In this document: piece after piece, positions 1 through 8,003 of the stretch
Numbering within the stretch: the first letter of the stretch is position 1
How the letters are laid out: the number at the start of each line of letters is the position of its first letter
Assembly: GCF_030371585.1 (NCBI RefSeq)
Contig: NZ_JAUDCE010000026.1
DNA from: Megamonas hypermegale_A
GTDB taxonomy: Bacteria > Bacillota > Negativicutes > Selenomonadales > Selenomonadaceae
DNA: 32,284 nt
Direction: 5' to 3' (one strand)
Translations under genes and position numbers: made by a program
The notes under the pieces: model-generated
Databases searched by the model: none
The model's input: the letters and a program-made list of their open reading frames with translations, nothing else
What the model was told of the DNA's origin: nothing

Positions 1-3
1 ACT

Positions 4-918
4 TTATTGTTCACCAATCATTTTTACTTCGGGATAGAGTTTTACGCCGTGTTTTTCATAAACGCGCTGCTGTACCTGTGCAATTAAGTCGAGCACGTTT
101 TGCGCCGTTGCTCCACCGATGTTTACGACGAAACCGGCATGTTTGGTGGAAACCTGTGCTCCGCCGACTGTCAGTCCTTTGAGCCCCGTCTGGTCGATGA
201 GCGTTCCGGCAAAATATCCCGGCGGTCGTTTGAAGGTGCTGCCGGCGCTCGGCAGTTCCAAAGGCTGTTTTGCTTCGCGGCGTGCCGTGAGGTCTGCCAT
301 TTTTGCTTCAATCGCTTCCTTGTCGCCGAAAGCAAGTTCCAGTTCCACTTCCAGAATTAAATCGCCGTTGTCCTGAAAAATGCTGTGGCGGTAGCCGAAC
401 TGCGCTTCTTCTTTCGTATAATGCACAAGCTTGCCGTTTTTATCCACGGCCGTTACGGATTTTACGGCGTTTTTTATCTCGCCGTCGTATGCTCCGGCAT
501 TCATGAAGATACAGCCGCCGATACTGCCCGGAATGCCTACGGCAAATTCAAGGCCCGTAAGCGAGCAGCTGCCGGCGAATTTAGATACATCCGCCATCAG
601 CGCGCCGCACTGAGCATAAACGAGATTGCCTTTCTGCTCTATTTTAGAAAAACGTTCATTCAAATTCACGACAACGCCGCGAATTCCTTTGTCCATGACG
701 AGCAGATTGGAGCCGTTGCCAATCATGGTAAGCGGTACGTTGTACTTATGAATGGTTTTTATGACGGTAACGGCTTCGTCTATTGTCGACGGCATTACGA
801 AGCAGTCTGCCGGTCCGCCGATTTTGAACGTCGTATGTTTCGCCATCGGTTCGTCTAAAAGAACAGCCTCCTGCGGCAATGCCTGTTTCAGTTCATTTAT
901 ACATTCTTGTAAACTCAT
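4..918 (-). CDS. murB: UDP-N-acetylenolpyruvoylglucosamine reductase MurB
   Basis: MurB reduces UDP-GlcNAc-enolpyruvate to UDP-MurNAc with FAD and NADPH in cytoplasmic peptidoglycan precursor synthesis. Visible family motifs in order are the FAD-binding TTFKIGGPAD near residue 28, GNGSNLLV, VGIPGSIGGCIFMNAGAY, YRHSIF, and the C-terminal SAGSTFKRPPGYFAGTLID, which carries the catalytic serine. I chose ATG at 918 (304 aa) over the in-frame TTG at 933 because a GGGGGCGG ribosome binding site lies at a normal distance before the ATG and the TTG would be inside that site. The gene follows trmL by 15 bases and is the last gene of the leftward rpsO-pnp-trmL-murB run. The stop codon lies at the window edge, so what follows is not visible. 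Confidence 0.96.
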   Translation of the reverse strand: MSLQECINELKQALPQEAVLLDEPMAKHTTFKIGGPADCFVMPSTIDEAVTVIKTIHKYNVPLTMIGNGSNLLVMDKGIRGVVVNLNERFSKIEQKGNLVYAQCGALMADVSKFAGSCSLTGLEFAVGIPGSIGGCIFMNAGAYDGEIKNAVKSVTAVDKNGKLVHYTKEEAQFGYRHSIFQDNGDLILEVELELAFGDKEAIEAKMADLTARREAKQPLELPSAGSTFKRPPGYFAGTLIDQTGLKGLTVGGAQVSTKHAGFVVNIGGATAQNVLDLIAQVQQRVYEKHGVKLYPEVKMIGEQ

Positions 919-933
919 AAATTCCGCCCCCAA

Positions 934-1416
934 TCAATCCAAATGGTCGCGTCCGATTTGTTTTAAATTGGCAAAATCGAGCTGGCGCATGGCTTCATAA
1001 GCTATAACGGCTACGGAATTGGACAGGTTGAGCGAACGCGATTCGCTTGCCATCGGGATACGGATACAGTCATCCCAGTGCTCTTTCAGAATACTTTCAG
1101 GAATGCCTGCCGTTTCCTTGCCGAAAACGAGCATATCATCCATGCCGTAGGCTACTTCTGTATATACATGCGCCGCTTTCGTCGTGGCAAAATGAAATTT
1201 ATGGCCTTTGTACTTTTCAAGCACTTCCTGGAAATTTTCATGATAGTGCACTTTTATCAGATGCCAGTAATCAAGACCGGCGCGTTTTAAATGCTTATCA
1301 TCGGTGGAAAAACCGAGCGGCTTTACCAGATGAAGCTCGATGCCCGTATTGGCGCAAAGACGGGCGATATTACCCGTATTTGCCGGTATTTCCGGTTCAA
1401 TTAAAACAATATGCAA
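934..1416 (-). CDS. trmL: tRNA (cytidine(34)-2'-O)-methyltransferase TrmL
   Basis: SPOUT-class (trefoil-knot) methyltransferase, 160 aa, which 2'-O-methylates the wobble base of certain leucine tRNAs using SAM. Family signatures are the N-terminal EPEIPANTGNIARLCANTG, LHLVKPLGF, FGKETAGIPE, and the knot region IPMASESRSLNLSNSVA near the C-terminus. The start is TTG at 1416. The following residues (HIVLIEPEIP) align with the usual family N-terminus, and no ATG is available close by. The ribosome binding site (GGTG) is weak. The gene lies 15 bases after pnp and 15 bases before the murB ATG, so it is probably cotranscribed with both. The assignment is by motif; substrate tRNAs are inferred from the family. 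Confidence 0.93.
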   Translation of the reverse strand: MHIVLIEPEIPANTGNIARLCANTGIELHLVKPLGFSTDDKHLKRAGLDYWHLIKVHYHENFQEVLEKYKGHKFHFATTKAAHVYTEVAYGMDDMLVFGKETAGIPESILKEHWDDCIRIPMASESRSLNLSNSVAVIAYEAMRQLDFANLKQIGRDHLD

Positions 1417-1431
1417 AGTTTTTCACCAGCC

Positions 1432-3507
1432 TTATTTTTTCAAAAGCACTTTATGCGAAACGTTTATTCTGCCCTGACGGTCGATTTCTGTAACGCGGAC
1501 TTCCAGTTCGTCGCCGACGTTTACAACGTCTTCAACTTTGCCGACACGTTCTTTGGCAAGCTGAGAGATATGGCACAGACCTTCTTTGCCCGGCAGAATT
1601 TCCACGAATGCACCGAAGTTCATAATGCGCGTAACTTTGCCTTTATACGTTGCGCCGACTTCCACATCGCGTGTCAATGTATGGATGATTTCCTGCGCTC
1701 TCTGTGCCGAAGCTGCGTCAACGGCTGTGATGAATACATTGCCGTCATCGTGGATATCTATCTGTACGCCTGTTTCATCAATGATTTTCTTAATCGTTTT
1801 GCCGCCCGGTCCGATTACGTCGCGGATTTTGTCAACGGCGATTTTCATCGTGTTTACGCGCGGTGCGTACGGCGAAAGTTCCTTGTTCGGTTCGCTGATA
1901 CATTCGAGCATTTTACCCAGAATGAATTCGCGGCCGCGTTTTGCCTGAGCCAGAGCAGACGACAGAATTTCTCTGCTGATACCGGCTACTTTGATATCCA
2001 TCTGGATAGCCGTGATACCGTCCGGCGTACCTGCTACTTTAAAGTCCATGTCGCCGAGCGCATCTTCCATGCCCTGAATATCCGTTAAAATAGTGTAAGC
2101 GTCGCCGTCTTTTACAAGACCCATAGCGCAGCCGGATACCGGTTTTTTAATCGGTACGCCTGCATTCATCAAGGATAAAGTGCTGGCGCATACGCTGCCC
2201 ATGGAGCTGGAGCCGTTGCTTTCCAGAACTTCGGATACGAGACGGATTGTATACGGGAATTCCGTTTCAGACGGGATAACCGGTACGAGAGCGCGTTCAG
2301 CCAGAGCGCCATGACCGATTTCGCGGCGGCCAGGGCTGCGCATCGGGCGGGCTTCGCCGACGGAATAACCCGGGAAGTTGTAGTGGTGAATATAATGTTT
2401 CGGTGTATCGTCGCCGATACCGTCGATTACCTGTTCATCACCGAGAGCGCCGAGCGTCGTGATATTCAAAATCTGTGTCTGGCCGCGTGTGAACAGTGCA
2501 CTGCCGTGTGTACGCGGTAAAAGACCGACTTCGCAGCTAATCGGGCGTACTTCTTCGAGGCCGCGTCCGTCCGGACGGATTTTTTCATGCGTAATCATAT
2601 GACGCACGATGCCTTTTAACGTTTTATACAGTACATAATCTATTTCCATGTCCATTTCCGGATAAAGTTCGAGGAAATGTTCTTTCGCTTCCGCTTTTAC
2701 TTCCGCTACGTGTTCGTCGCGGCGCAGTTTGTCGGCATCGCGTACGGCAGCGTTTAATTTATCGTAAGTGTATTCGTGAATGGCGTTTATGAGTTCTTCC
2801 GGCACTTCGAACAGTTTCGGCTGATGTTTTTCCTTGCCGCACTGCGCCATCATGTCTTTCTGGAACTCTACGAGGCGTTTGATTTCTTCGTGGCCGAACA
2901 AAATAGCTTCGAGCACTACTTCTTCCGGCAGTTCGTTTGCGCCAGCTTCAACCATCATTACGGCATCGTAGGAGCCTGCTACAGTTAAGTTCAAATCGGA
3001 TTTAGCGCGCTGTTCAACAGTCGGATTGATAACGAACTGTCCGTCAACACGGCCTACACGCACACCGGCAATAGGTCCTAAAAACGGGATGTCGGAAATG
3101 GAGAGAGCGCACGATGCGCCAATCATACCGGCAATTTCCGGTGCATTGTCCTGTTCTACGGATAAAACGGTAGCTACAATCTGGACATCATTGCGGTAGC
3201 CTTCCGGGAAAAGCGGACGGATAGGTCTGTCGATTAAGCGGCTACATAAAATAGCCGATTCGGACGGACGGCCTTCGCGTTTGATAAATCCGCCCGGAAT
3301 TTTGCCGACGGAATACATTTTTTCTTCATAATCAACGGTGAGCGGGAAGAAATCCACGCCTTCGCGCGGTTCAGCCGAAGCTGTAGCTGTAACGAGTACC
3401 ACCGTGTCGCCGTAGCGGACGAGTACCGCACCGTTAGCCTGTTTGGCCATTTTGCCGGCTTCAACCGTAAAACTGCGACCGCCGAGAGTTGTTTCAAAAG
3501 TATACAT
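1432..3507 (-). CDS. pnp: Polyribonucleotide nucleotidyltransferase (PNPase)
   Basis: PNPase degrades RNA 3' to 5' phosphorolytically in the cytoplasm. At 691 aa it has the usual length. Domain order is RNase PH-like core 1 (about 10-140), the all-alpha linker, RNase PH-like core 2 (about 310-460), with the acidic active-site stretch TDIQGMEDALGDMDFK, then the KH domain with GPGGKTIKKIIDETG (about 550-610), and the S1 domain to the C-terminus (VGATYKGKVTRIMNFGAFVE). The ATG at 3507 has a perfect AGGAGG site. It lies downstream of rpsO, the common bacterial order, but 264 bases separate them. That gap holds a terminator and an inverted-repeat element, so the two genes may be partly uncoupled. 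Confidence 0.97.
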   Translation of the reverse strand: MYTFETTLGGRSFTVEAGKMAKQANGAVLVRYGDTVVLVTATASAEPREGVDFFPLTVDYEEKMYSVGKIPGGFIKREGRPSESAILCSRLIDRPIRPLFPEGYRNDVQIVATVLSVEQDNAPEIAGMIGASCALSISDIPFLGPIAGVRVGRVDGQFVINPTVEQRAKSDLNLTVAGSYDAVMMVEAGANELPEEVVLEAILFGHEEIKRLVEFQKDMMAQCGKEKHQPKLFEVPEELINAIHEYTYDKLNAAVRDADKLRRDEHVAEVKAEAKEHFLELYPEMDMEIDYVLYKTLKGIVRHMITHEKIRPDGRGLEEVRPISCEVGLLPRTHGSALFTRGQTQILNITTLGALGDEQVIDGIGDDTPKHYIHHYNFPGYSVGEARPMRSPGRREIGHGALAERALVPVIPSETEFPYTIRLVSEVLESNGSSSMGSVCASTLSLMNAGVPIKKPVSGCAMGLVKDGDAYTILTDIQGMEDALGDMDFKVAGTPDGITAIQMDIKVAGISREILSSALAQAKRGREFILGKMLECISEPNKELSPYAPRVNTMKIAVDKIRDVIGPGGKTIKKIIDETGVQIDIHDDGNVFITAVDAASAQRAQEIIHTLTRDVEVGATYKGKVTRIMNFGAFVEILPGKEGLCHISQLAKERVGKVEDVVNVGDELEVRVTEIDRQGRINVSHKVLLKK

Positions 3508-3540
3508 TTTATTCCTCCTAAATCATATTAAATAAATTCA

Positions 3541-3731
3541 GGATAAATATTGCGGCTATAGTAAAGATATTAACCATCTTATCCACGAATATTATTAAAA
3601 CCCGTTGTGATAGTTGACTACCTAAAACAGTATAATAGTTACAAGTTCGATGTTTTACCAGCACAATGAATTATTAAACAAAATAGCTAATATCTTTACT
3701 ATAGAAATTTACATTACCACAATATTTATCA
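3541..3731. repeat. Nested inverted-repeat element between rpsO and pnp (repeat A)
   Basis: Two pairs of perfect inverted repeats are nested here. The outer arms GATAAATATTG (3542-3552) and CAATATTTATC (3720-3730) enclose the inner arms CTATAGTAAAGATATTA (3556-3572) and its exact complement at 3688-3704. The middle (3629-3658, read on the minus strand) carries GTAAAACATCGAACTTGTAA, which recurs in modified form at about 14588 and 26373. No ORF lies inside. It resembles a small non-autonomous palindromic element or an RNA processing site between the rpsO terminator and pnp. The symmetry is directly visible; the function is not known. Confidence 0.7.
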
Positions 3732-3738
3732 CCAAAAG

Positions 3739-3765
3739 AAAAAGCGGGAAATGCTCCCGCTTTTT
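3739..3765 (-). terminator. Terminator of rpsO
   Basis: An 11-bp perfect stem, AAAAAGCGGGA / TCCCGCTTTTT, with a 5-base loop lies six bases after the rpsO stop. It is flanked by A and T tracts, so it could work on either strand. On the minus strand it should end most rpsO transcripts before pnp. Confidence 0.9.
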
Positions 3766-3771
3766 CATTAA

Positions 3772-4038
3772 TTATTTGCGTAAATTTAATTTTGCGATAA
3801 GAGCACGATAGCGTTCTACATCAACATCATATAAGTAGCTCAGAAGTCTTCTGCGTTTACCGACCATTTTCAATAAGCCGCGACGGGAATGATGGTCTTT
3901 TTTGTTTTGTTTGAGATGTTCAGTGAGATATGCAATACGTGCAGTCAAAAGAGCAACCTGTACTTCCGGAGAACCAGTATCTCCTTCATGAGTTGCATTG
4001 TCTTGGATAATCTGTAATTTCTGTTCCTGAGTTAACAT
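3772..4038 (-). CDS. rpsO: 30S ribosomal protein S15
   Basis: Ribosomal protein uS15, 88 aa, the normal length; it binds the central domain of 16S rRNA early in 30S assembly. The family signature is clear: EGDTGSPEVQVALLTARI near residue 18, then LTEHLKQNKKDHHSRRGLLKMVGKRRRLLSYL and a basic C-terminus. The ATG at 4038 is preceded by an ideal AGGAGG site. A strong promoter lies about 100 bases upstream, leaving a leader long enough for the autoregulation known for S15 in other bacteria. It is the first gene of the leftward rpsO-pnp-trmL-murB group. Confidence 0.97.
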   Translation of the reverse strand: MLTQEQKLQIIQDNATHEGDTGSPEVQVALLTARIAYLTEHLKQNKKDHHSRRGLLKMVGKRRRLLSYLYDVDVERYRALIAKLNLRK

Positions 4039-4134
4039 TGTATTTCCTCCTAAATTTTATTTCTCCCAATTCCACGATAACGTCGGAGTTGCGTCTGTCC
4101 TAGAACGGGAATGTCTATCATACATACGAAAATT

Positions 4135-4163
4135 AATATATCATAAATACTAGGAACTGTAAA
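4135..4163 (-). promoter_or_regulatory. Promoter of rpsO
   Basis: On the minus strand TTTACA (-35, 4158-4163) is followed by exactly 17 bases and TATATT (-10, 4135-4140). Transcription would begin near 4128 and give a leader of about 90 bases before the S15 start. Confidence 0.7.
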
Positions 4164-4192
4164 GAAAAAGATTAATACATTTATTTTCTAAC

Positions 4193-4222
4193 TTTAAATA
4201 TATTTCAACTTCCTTGTATAAT
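4193..4222 (+). promoter_or_regulatory. Candidate promoter of the HAD hydrolase gene
   Basis: A perfect TATAAT at 4217-4222 has a weak TTTAAA -35 (4193-4198) at 18 bases. It lies 47 bases before the ATG of the HAD gene. The whole stretch is AT-rich, so chance matches are likely. Confidence 0.4.
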
Positions 4223-4268
4223 TGTTACAATATATTTGCATTTTATTTATACAAGAAAGGAATTTATC

Positions 4269-4985
4269 ATGCTAACAGATAAAAAATTCATATTCTTTGA
4301 TATGGACGGCACATTGATTGACTCAGTCGGCGTTTGGAACCAAATCGACCAAAAACTCATCGAAAATCAAACTAATAAAATAGTTGATGAAATAATTATT
4401 CAAAATGACCGTGATACACAGCTTCAAAAATCCAGCTCAGAAGTAAATCCTTATCTATGCTATTGCCAATATCTAAAAGAGAAATACAAATTCCAATTAT
4501 CCCCAGAAGAAATCATAAAACTACGCTATGAAATAGCTCAAGATTTTCTTCAAAATATAATTGATTATAAACCGCAAGCCGATTTAATCATAAAAAAATT
4601 AAAAGAAAAAAATTTCACTCTTGCGATAACTACAACGACTAAACGAACTAATATGGAAATATACCGCACTTTAAATAAAAATATCATCTCTAAAGCACCA
4701 CTTGATGAATATTTTGATTTGATTTACACACGTGAAGATGTTGCTAAAATTAAACCAAATCCAGAAGTTTATTTAAAAGCCATGCAAGCATTTAATGCTA
4801 AACTAGAACAGTGTATCGTCTTTGAAGATTCTTTAGTAGGCATTAAAGCAGCTAAAAATGCAGGTTTAAAAACGGTTGCTATCTATGATAAATACTCTAA
4901 TAATGATATTGAAGAAATAAAACAACAAGCTGATTTTTTTATCAATAATTACGCCGAACTTCTTTCAATCATTGAAAACTTATAA
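4269..4985 (+). CDS. HAD-superfamily hydrolase (phosphatase/phosphoglucomutase-like)
   Basis: A 238-aa cytoplasmic haloacid-dehalogenase-fold enzyme, probably a small-molecule phosphatase. All four HAD motifs are present: DMDGTLIDS with the nucleophile aspartate (near residue 10), a TTTT motif II, the motif III lysine in KIKPNPEVY, and motif IV FEDSLVGIKAAKNAG. The cap domain between motifs I and II is helical, as in the beta-phosphoglucomutase/phosphonatase-like subgroup. I used ATG at 4269, which follows an AAAGGA site, rather than the upstream ATG at 4236. The gene is much richer in AT than the rpsO-pnp operon beside it. Substrate cannot be told from sequence. Confidence 0.85.
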   Translation: MLTDKKFIFFDMDGTLIDSVGVWNQIDQKLIENQTNKIVDEIIIQNDRDTQLQKSSSEVNPYLCYCQYLKEKYKFQLSPEEIIKLRYEIAQDFLQNIIDYKPQADLIIKKLKEKNFTLAITTTTKRTNMEIYRTLNKNIISKAPLDEYFDLIYTREDVAKIKPNPEVYLKAMQAFNAKLEQCIVFEDSLVGIKAAKNAGLKTVAIYDKYSNNDIEEIKQQADFFINNYAELLSIIENL

Positions 4986-4994
4986 ATCAACATA

Positions 4995-5024
4995 AAAAAG
5001 GCTATGCTCTTGCATAGCCTTTTT
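4995..5024. terminator. Terminator after the HAD gene
   Basis: A 13-bp perfect stem AAAAAGGCTATGC / GCATAGCCTTTTT with loop TCTT lies just after the HAD stop. It ends in a T run and can act in both directions. Confidence 0.9.
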
Positions 5025-5101
5025 CTTTATTGTCGCCGAATAGGTATGATAAAACCCACAGTTTAACTGGGGGTTGTTAAAAATTCTTAAAGAAAAGGAA
5101 A

Positions 5102-5157
5102 GAACCTCCGTACTACAATATAAGTGGTCTGGCAACCATATAAAGTATAGGAGGTTC
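5102..5157 (+). promoter_or_regulatory. Hairpin covering the transposase ribosome binding site
   Basis: GAACCTCC (5102-5109) is the exact complement of GGAGGTTC (5150-5157), which contains the AGGAGG site used by the ATG at 5164. Folding would hide that site. This matches the known IS200 strategy of repressing transposase translation by a 5'-UTR stem. Confidence 0.75.
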
Positions 5158-5163
5158 GTGTCA

Positions 5164-5627
5164 ATGAATGACATAAAAAGTTTATCACATAGTAAGTGGA
5201 GATGTAAATATCATATTGTTTTTGCACCAAAATACCGTAGACAAGTTATTTATAAAAAAATAAGAGTAGATATAGGAAAAATATTAAGACAGTTATGCGA
5301 AAGAAAAAAGTAGAAATAATAGAAGCAGAATGTTGCCTAAATCATATCCATATGTTAGTGGCAATACCACCGCATTTGAGTGTAGCAGGATTTATGGGGT
5401 ATTTGAAAAGTAAAAGCAGTTTGATGATATTTGATAGACATGCAAATTTAAAATATAAGTATGGAAATAGACATTTTTGGTGCAGAGGATATTATGTAGA
5501 TACAGTAGGAAAATATGAAAATGCGATAAAAGAATATATAAAAAACCAATTAGAAGAAGACATAATGATAGATCAAATAAGTTTAAAAGAATATATAGAC
5601 CCGTTTACAGGTAGCAAGGGACAATAA
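5164..5627 (+). pseudogene. tnpA: IS200 transposase TnpA, split by a -1 frameshift
   Basis: A Y1 HUH-family transposase that cuts and joins single-stranded DNA during peel-and-paste transposition. The first frame (5164-5313) encodes the N-terminus (SLSHSKWRCKYHIVFAPKYRR) and stops at TAG 5311. The remaining frame (to 5627) carries the HIH metal-binding motif, the SSLMIFDRH segment and RGYYVDTVG with the catalytic tyrosine. The downstream part has no ribosome binding site of its own. The frames meet at 5304-5310, an A-AAA-AAG heptamer in the correct register for a -1 slip. Such a slip gives LCERKKVEIIEAE, with no residue lost or gained against the family pattern as I recall it. It is either a one-base deletion in an A run or genuine programmed frameshifting. 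Confidence 0.8.
5304..5310 (+). other. A_AAA_AAG slippery heptamer in tnpA
   Basis: In the first tnpA frame the codons are AGA AAA AAG TAG. The last A of AGA with the next two codons is the classic bacterial -1 slippery heptamer, and the stop follows at once. No strong stem-loop is seen at the usual 5-9 base spacing; a small one (GTGG/CCAC) lies about 50 bases on. Confidence 0.5.
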
Positions 5628-5782
5628 GGCAAAAATAAAAGCCCCAAAGAGAGGCTTTGCCAGTGAAAAAAATGTGGTTGTCAGATTATTCAGCGCATCT
5701 TTTAAGATGCAACCACAAGAGAAAAACCCTTATAGGGTTGAGCAAACCACCAGTTTAACTGGTGGTTTTGATTTAATCAATA

Positions 5783-7072
5783 TTAATCAATTTCAATACC
5801 TTTTGTTTCTGGAACAGTAAACCACATGAAAATGAGTGCGATAGGATAAATAACAAATACAAGACTCATTGCACTAATCAAGCTTCCGCCTGTTGCCAAA
5901 TAACCTATTATAGCAGGACCAAAACCAGATAAGCCGCGACCTGTACCAAAAATTATATTTTCAGCTGTAGAACGTGCTTCTGATGGATAATTTTCAGCGA
6001 TGACAGCACCATAACCCCCCATCATGCCATTTACAGTGAAACCTAATAAGAAACTGCCCCACAATAAACTTGTTTGACTTGTAAAGAAGAAGAAATATAT
6101 TATGCAGTAAATTGTTCCGCAAATATACCAAAGAGCAAATGTTTTTTTACGGCCAATTTTATCAGCTAAGATACCAAATAAAATTATACCGATAATCATA
6201 CCTGCAATAGAAATTACCATCCAACCACTTGTCTGAGCTAAACTATAACCATATTTTTGAGATAAAATTGTTGGCATCCAGCTAAATATCGCATAGTAAC
6301 CAAAATTTTGTACTAAACACATTACAGTAAGACCGATTGTCGTAGCTGTGATTTTTTTAGTGGAAAATAATCTTTTAAGTGGCATACCTACTAAATGGTA
6401 ATATTCTTTCTGTTCTTTTTCAGTAAGCGTTCCATTTTCTTTTTTAGCTAATAATTCTTTTTGACGCTGTTTTTTGCGTTGCCACAAAATAGGTTCTCTA
6501 AGATGCATACGCACATAAATTGCTATAAGTGCAGGAATTAAGCCTACAAGAAATACAGCACGCCAGCCAAACATAGGAACAATTATTGCTGGTATGATAG
6601 CAGCTAATAATACACCGCCTTGCCAACCAAGTGCTACCCAAGAAGTCGCTCTTGCTCTCATATCAGGTGCCCAAGTTTCTGTAACAATCGCCATACCAAT
6701 GCCGAACTCGCCACCAATACCAAGACCAATTACAAAACGCAAAACTAGTAAAATTGTATAATCATTGACAAAATACATTAAAAAGGTAGCTACAGCAAAT
6801 AAAATTATTGAAAATGATAACGTTCTTGTGCGTCCATATTTATCTGCCAATAATCCAAAAATATATGAACCTATCCACATACCAATAGTCGTTGCTAAGG
6901 TAAGATTACCCGCTTCAGCTGTTGTAAGCCCAAAATCCTTAATGATAAAAACTAAAATAAATGACAATAAAAACATATCCAGCCCATCAGCTGCATACCC
7001 AAGCACAGCACCAATTAAAGTTTTAATATAATGGTCTGCTTCTCCTTCTACATGTTTTTTTGCCTCCGTCAT
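5783..7072 (-). CDS. MFS transporter, metabolite:H+ symporter type
   Basis: A 429-aa inner-membrane carrier with 12 predicted membrane segments. MFS signatures are visible: a first-half loop GLLADKYGRTRTLS (A-motif), RFVIGLGIGGEFGIGMAIVTETWAPDMRAR, a repeated A-motif GILADKIGRKKTF in the second half, and the C-terminal PETKG. A charged central loop separates the halves. The pattern fits the aromatic-acid/lactate/sialate symporter branch; the substrate is unknown. The ATG at 7072 has a GAGGAGG site. It is AT-rich like the HAD gene and is transcribed alone; the IS200 right end lies immediately beyond its stop. Confidence 0.85.
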   Translation of the reverse strand: MTEAKKHVEGEADHYIKTLIGAVLGYAADGLDMFLLSFILVFIIKDFGLTTAEAGNLTLATTIGMWIGSYIFGLLADKYGRTRTLSFSIILFAVATFLMYFVNDYTILLVLRFVIGLGIGGEFGIGMAIVTETWAPDMRARATSWVALGWQGGVLLAAIIPAIIVPMFGWRAVFLVGLIPALIAIYVRMHLREPILWQRKKQRQKELLAKKENGTLTEKEQKEYYHLVGMPLKRLFSTKKITATTIGLTVMCLVQNFGYYAIFSWMPTILSQKYGYSLAQTSGWMVISIAGMIIGIILFGILADKIGRKKTFALWYICGTIYCIIYFFFFTSQTSLLWGSFLLGFTVNGMMGGYGAVIAENYPSEARSTAENIIFGTGRGLSGFGPAIIGYLATGGSLISAMSLVFVIYPIALIFMWFTVPETKGIEID

Positions 7073-7102
7073 AAAAATCCTCCTCTTATTATCTTATATA
7101 TC

Positions 7103-7131
7103 TATGTACAAAAATACATATATAATCTCAA
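7103..7131 (-). promoter_or_regulatory. Candidate promoter of the MFS gene
   Basis: On the minus strand TTGAGA (7126-7131) and TACATA (7103-7108) are separated by 17 bases, 30 bases before the MFS start codon. The fit is moderate in an AT-rich context. Confidence 0.45.
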
Positions 7132-7159
7132 TAATTATACATGTATTTTTTGTAAACTC

Positions 7160-7864
7160 TTAAATATCCCAATGAATTTTTTCTGGTGGAGGACACGCAT
7201 GGTCAATGGTGTTCAAAATCCAAGCAATATTATCATGTTTTGCTGAAAAAGCGACTTCCAATCCTTTTTTATACTGTTCTGGAATGTCCATATACGAAAG
7301 TGCTTTTCGCATATAATCAAGCGCTTCATCCTTCATCATACCTGTTGCCATAAGTTGCGCTTTAAAACGATAACCGTAGTACAGATAACTAATGTGTTTT
7401 ACTGGCAAATTACCGTAAGCTTGTATTTTTTCATCAATTTCACTTTCAGCCGTTTCAATATCACGCATATCATGAAGTATATTCCAGCGGTCTGCCCAAA
7501 CTTCACCGCGTAAAATATACTTATACATATAATCTGTAGACTCAATGAGCTCTATAGCTAAATTGATATAACGAAGAGCATCTTCATATTTTTTATCTTC
7601 ACGCAGACAAGAAGACAATCTCTGTAAAGCATAAACCTTTTCTTCTACTTGTTCAGGATTTTCTTCATCAATTTCAACTTCTACTATAGAACGAAATAAT
7701 TCTACAGCTTCATCTTTTTTCTTTAATTCTGGCATTGCCAAAAAATGAGCTAGACGTGCTCTGCTCCGCCAGTCGTCGAAACCGCCGGCGAACAGACTTG
7801 CAGGCGGATGCGCCGGTGAGTCCATTACATAATGGGTAAGTTCATGAAAATCATGACTGTTCAT
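7160..7864 (-). CDS. TPR-like helical repeat protein, function unknown
   Basis: A 234-aa soluble acidic protein with no signal peptide. The middle is built of helix pairs resembling tetratricopeptide repeats (AVELFRSIVEVEI..., VYALQRLSSCLREDKKYEDALRYINLAIEL, KDEALDYMRKALSYM). TPR arrays serve as protein-binding scaffolds; no enzymatic motif is visible. The ATG at 7864 follows a GGAGG site. The first 40 codons (about 7745-7864) use GC-rich codons (ccgccggcgaac) while the rest is AT-rich, so the gene may straddle a recombination junction. I do not recognise a specific family. Confidence 0.7.
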   Translation of the reverse strand: MNSHDFHELTHYVMDSPAHPPASLFAGGFDDWRSRARLAHFLAMPELKKKDEAVELFRSIVEVEIDEENPEQVEEKVYALQRLSSCLREDKKYEDALRYINLAIELIESTDYMYKYILRGEVWADRWNILHDMRDIETAESEIDEKIQAYGNLPVKHISYLYYGYRFKAQLMATGMMKDEALDYMRKALSYMDIPEQYKKGLEVAFSAKHDNIAWILNTIDHACPPPEKIHWDI

Positions 7865-7949
7865 TACAAAACCTCCAACTTGTTTAAACTAATCCATTAT
7901 TCACTAATCAACAGCGACATGCTAAAATGAAATCAGAATATCGTCTGCT

Positions 7950-7968
7950 GAATATATCTAATATATTC
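7950..7968. promoter_or_regulatory. Palindrome upstream of the dehydrogenase gene
   Basis: GAATATAT-CTA-ATATATTC is a perfect 8-bp dyad 36 bases before the ATG at 8004. It could be an operator or overlap a -10 element. The AT-only composition makes chance symmetry possible. Confidence 0.3.
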
Positions 7969-8003
7969 TATCACAAACTATCATAAAAAGTGAGGTTATT
8001 ATT

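Larger units (their letters stand above)
5041..5772 (+). mobile_element. IS200-type insertion sequence (IS200/IS605 family)
   Basis: An element of about 730 bp with a single Y1 transposase gene and no terminal inverted repeats, as expected for this family. Its ends are sub-terminal hairpins: an imperfect left one at 5055-5073 (CCCACAGTTTAACTGGGGG) and a perfect right one at 5745-5767 built on CCAGTTTAACTGG. The two share the core CAGTTTAACTG, which is what TnpA recognises in single-stranded form in this family. The right end holds further hairpins (5638-5658, 5674-5717, 5725-5739). Exact tips cannot be fixed without an empty site. It sits between the HAD terminator and the stop of the MFS gene. 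Confidence 0.85.

Noticed and set aside
1411..2088. 225-codon open frame opposite pnp
   Set aside because: It lies wholly within pnp, which is unambiguous, and has no ribosome binding site or family pattern.
5295..5627. Second half of tnpA as an independent gene starting at ATG 5295
   Set aside because: No ribosome binding site precedes that ATG and the product would lack the conserved N-terminus; it is better read as the continuation after a -1 shift.
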